From: Nitrospira sp.
GTDB taxonomy: Bacteria; Nitrospirota; Nitrospiria; Nitrospirales; Nitrospiraceae
DNA length: 64,000 nucleotides
Assembly (NCBI GenBank): GCA_024760525.1
Contig: CP060499.1
Span: forward strand, 3,865,501 to 3,929,500
Reading direction: 5' to 3'
Shown: piece after piece, positions 61,999 through 64,000 of the stretch
Position numbering within the stretch: the first letter of the stretch is position 1
Layout: every line of letters starts with the position of its first letter
Made by a program: the position numbers and the translations under genes
Notes under the pieces: generated by a model
Told to the model about the DNA's origin: nothing
Seen by the model: only the letters and a program-made list of their open reading frames with translations
Databases searched by the model: none

Positions 61999-62940
61999 TC
62001 ATTGGCTTGTTCCGACGTAGATGAATGCCACGTCGATTGCACCGGATGTGCTGATCGTAATCAGTCGTCGCTTGTACGCGCTGCCCTCGAAATCATCAAT
62101 ACGGGGCCAGTGCTCCGGTAACTGTTCAGACAGCAGAACTTGCGCATCAATGTTCGGTCCTGCAGGGTCCCAGGAAAGGATGGGAAGCCCGTCAATTACG
62201 TCCATTGATCCTCGCAGGGTACAATTTCTCCAAGCACCCGAGATGTTCTCAATGAATCGGTGGTTAGATTTGCCAGGTGCAAGCGTGCCGTAAGCGACAA
62301 GCTTCGTGCTGGGCCGATCAAGAAGGAGATCGATCAACATGAGTTGCAGAGGTATGATAATCGCGCAGACGCTTTCATCACGCTTCCTTTTTTCATGATT
62401 CGGGTCGTAGGGAGGCTTTTCACCATGGGCAATATTGGATCGCACTACGTAGAGCATTTCCGCAGCACGTTTGAGCACACGATCTTCAGTCTCGCTGTCC
62501 CTTGACGACTCAAGCTGTCGGTACGCTGTCACGAGCTTTTGGTGCTCTTTCGAGGCAGCCTTGGCCAAGGCAACAGGGATCTCGCTGGCCGGGCGATATC
62601 CACCATTCCTCAGGGTGTCATGGTTCATGACCCGTGGTTCGAAGTCCACGAGCGACCCGAGCTGCGAACTGCGAAGAAAGCTGGTTCTTGCTTCAGGTGG
62701 CAGCCCGTGTGTCATCAATTGAAATGTTTTGACTTCGCCGATCTTCTCACCGGGCTGCCTGGGATGATCTAGGAGCCATTCGGTCTGAATCTTGTTCAAA
62801 GCATCAAAGAGCCCACGCGAAATCTCGACGAATGACCGGGAGCTTTCTATCGCGTTCCGAGCTTCGTTCACGTGAATAACGGCCTCAGTGATGTGGCCTG
62901 GACTCTTCAACTTAGCGAGAATACTCATGGCGACCTTCAT
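61999..62940 (-). CDS. HEPN-like helical protein fused to a gamma-glutamylcyclotransferase-like domain
   Basis: 313 aa. The N-terminal half is helical and holds R167-SNIA-H172, the R-x4-H of HEPN-type RNases, in AEMLYVVRSNIAHGEK. The C-terminal part (about 210-313) has the AIG2/GGCT-like YGTLAPGK (217-224), IDAQVLLSEQLPEHWPRIDDFEGSAYKRR with the catalytic-type E285, and the final FIYVG strand. Both pieces look complete. This pairing suggests a nucleic-acid or small-molecule conflict function. The start could be the ATG at 62928, which has AAGG just before it. Confidence 0.7.
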   Translation of the reverse strand: MKVAMSILAKLKSPGHITEAVIHVNEARNAIESSRSFVEISRGLFDALNKIQTEWLLDHPRQPGEKIGEVKTFQLMTHGLPPEARTSFLRSSQLGSLVDFEPRVMNHDTLRNGGYRPASEIPVALAKAASKEHQKLVTAYRQLESSRDSETEDRVLKRAAEMLYVVRSNIAHGEKPPYDPNHEKRKRDESVCAIIIPLQLMLIDLLLDRPSTKLVAYGTLAPGKSNHRFIENISGAWRNCTLRGSMDVIDGLPILSWDPAGPNIDAQVLLSEQLPEHWPRIDDFEGSAYKRRLITISTSGAIDVAFIYVGTSQ

Positions 62941-63017
62941 GCAGTCTAGCTATGCTTAGTCAGATCTGCATAAGAGCCTGATCTGCCCAGTTCTATTCGT
63001 ATGGCACCTTCACTTTT

Positions 63018-63058
63018 GTTGGTGACCAATACGCCAGACCCGGTGCCGTTTCAATGAG
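63018..63058. repeat. Right copy of the 41-bp direct repeat
   Basis: GTTGGTGACCAATACGCCAG... to TTTCAATGAG; partner of 57629-57669. It lies 78 bases after the HEPN gene start and before the TraT-like gene. Confidence 0.6.
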
Positions 63059-63103
63059 TGACCGAGACGGAAACGTTTGGTACGAGTTCTTATGCGAACC
63101 GGG

Positions 63104-63832
63104 CTAGAACAGTCCTGCAATCCCGGTGGAGATTTTTTCTTGGACGATCGGGGTGGCTTCGGGAATGTCTAAACTTTTTTGCCGCACGTGGCCGACCATT
63201 CTCATCTTCTGCACTTTCTGCACGGCTGCCGTCTGGCTTCCCGACGGCTGACCCAATGTCTTGCCCATCTTGCGGTCGGTAATCTGCACGTCGGTGATGC
63301 ACACGTAGGTCACACCGTCTTCCTTCGGCGGCGGCTGCATACCGGACATGCCGGGCATCCCGCCGAATCCTGCTCGTCCACCGCTCATGGCCATGGCCTG
63401 TCTCATCATCGCGCTCATGTCCGGCATGCCGGCCATTCCCATGGCAGGCCCGTCACCCATGGAACCGGCCGAGGCCATCGCGGTGCCTCCGCTGCTGATA
63501 CCCGCGCCCGGGCCCGATTTGGCCACGCTTTCCGGCGTCACATCGTCGGCGGCCTTGTGGCAGTAGATCACCTTGGCCTGTATCCAGTAGTTGGCCTGTT
63601 CCGGCACTGGCACCAGTTGATATCCCTTTGCCGTCAGCTTCGTGTTGACCTCATTCAACGTCACCTGCTGGTTTTCCGAGACATTCCTGAGTTGGGTGTA
63701 GACGCTACGATTGGTATTGGGATCGAGGAAGATGGTGTTGCTGTTCATAAGGCCGGATCGGATCACGTTGGAACAGCCGGTTGTGGCTGCAGCCAGCATG
63801 ACGAACGTGAGGATGAGGGCGCGTGATCTCAT
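63104..63832 (-). CDS. TraT-like lipoprotein with a methionine/glycine-rich insert
   Basis: 242 aa. A lipobox (LAAATTGC) makes it an outer-membrane lipoprotein, and TIFLDPNTNRSVYTQLRNVSENQ, LTAKGYQLVPVPEQANYWIQAKVIYC and the closing KMRMVGHVRQKSL segments resemble TraT complement-resistance/surface-exclusion proteins. Between them is an insert of about 55 residues with 13 Met and many Gly. There are no transfer genes nearby, so plasmid exclusion is unlikely. Confidence 0.8.
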   Translation of the reverse strand: MRSRALILTFVMLAAATTGCSNVIRSGLMNSNTIFLDPNTNRSVYTQLRNVSENQQVTLNEVNTKLTAKGYQLVPVPEQANYWIQAKVIYCHKAADDVTPESVAKSGPGAGISSGGTAMASAGSMGDGPAMGMAGMPDMSAMMRQAMAMSGGRAGFGGMPGMSGMQPPPKEDGVTYVCITDVQITDRKMGKTLGQPSGSQTAAVQKVQKMRMVGHVRQKSLDIPEATPIVQEKISTGIAGLF

Positions 63833-63872
63833 GATCTAGCAGACTGCGGAAAAACTCGGTGCTGACGCCAGA

Positions 63873-64000
63873 ATTATTTTAGGATGCTCAAAAAACCATT
63901 ATTCTCACCCGCCCACCCCAGCGCGCCAAGACGCGCATTTCACCGGGCAAGGCCGCAGCGAGCGAAGAAGCGAGGAGGTACATACCGCACTTCGTGTGAA
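63873..64000. repeat. Right-edge copy of the terminal-repeat element, cut by the window
   Basis: Begins AGGATGCTCAAAAAACC and carries CAAGGCCGCAGCGAGCGA with AGCGAGGAGGTAC, corresponding to the left and inner parts of the 27709-27831 element, but with an extra GCGCGCCAAGACGCGC hairpin. The end lies beyond the window. Confidence 0.55.

Overview
The window looks like a chromosomal segment of a Nitrospira-type bacterium (phylum Nitrospirota). This is an inference from gene content, gene order and moderately high GC; no 16S gene or database search supports it. No rRNA, tRNA or CRISPR is visible. The first 31.5 kb is mostly housekeeping. Five + strand genes (pdxJ, nnrD/E, tsaE, lapA-like, mutS) are packed with ATGA-type overlaps and end at a hairpin at 6177-6213. 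Two secreted proteins of unknown function follow on the - strand. Then comes a long - strand translation block, in transcription order rimP-nusA-infB-DUF503-rbfA-truB-rpsO-pnp-M16 peptidase. Upstream of it lie a D-amino-acid aminotransferase, a chagasin-type inhibitor, a Rieske protein and a DUF192 protein.

From 20 to 31.5 kb there are small redox and signalling genes (ferredoxin, a nitrosocyanin-like cupredoxin, a CBS protein), a BcsA-like glycosyltransferase with two PilZ modules, a MEKHLA protein, leuC-leuD, corA, an inositol-phosphatase-family gene, an aminotransferase and a PilZ protein. A 123-bp element with terminal inverted repeats separates the leuCD group from corA; a relative of it is cut by the right edge of the window.

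The striking part is 31.6-49.6 kb, an RHS (YD-repeat) polymorphic-toxin locus on the - strand. It begins with a secreted TIG plus six-repeat protein (49111-46463) coupled by ATGA to a complete secreted RHS protein (46466-42768) with its own variable tip and a DUF4279-type immunity candidate. Six 5'-truncated RHS cassettes follow, head to tail. Each retains part of the conserved core. Five carry a different C-terminal tip and a different small gene directly behind it (DUF4279-type, soluble, lipoprotein or membrane protein); the last has lost its tip. The cores share long near-identical blocks in mosaic combinations, as expected for a toxin-switching archive. A decayed RHS scrap with a small membrane-protein gene lies upstream at 49.4-49.9 kb.

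From 50 to 57.5 kb are msrA, a LOG-like protein, a TPR protein, a coiled-coil protein and the TldE/TldD pair. At 57.6-63.1 kb lies a compact accessory island: hicBA, DUF433, a cupin, three nuclease-like proteins of the PD-(D/E)xK type or resembling it, and a protein that appears to fuse a HEPN-like helical region to a gamma-glutamylcyclotransferase-like domain. It is bounded by 41-bp imperfect direct repeats and reads as a defence or conflict island. A TraT-like lipoprotein with a Met/Gly-rich insert closes the window.

All family assignments come from reading motifs. No alignment, structure prediction or database search was run.
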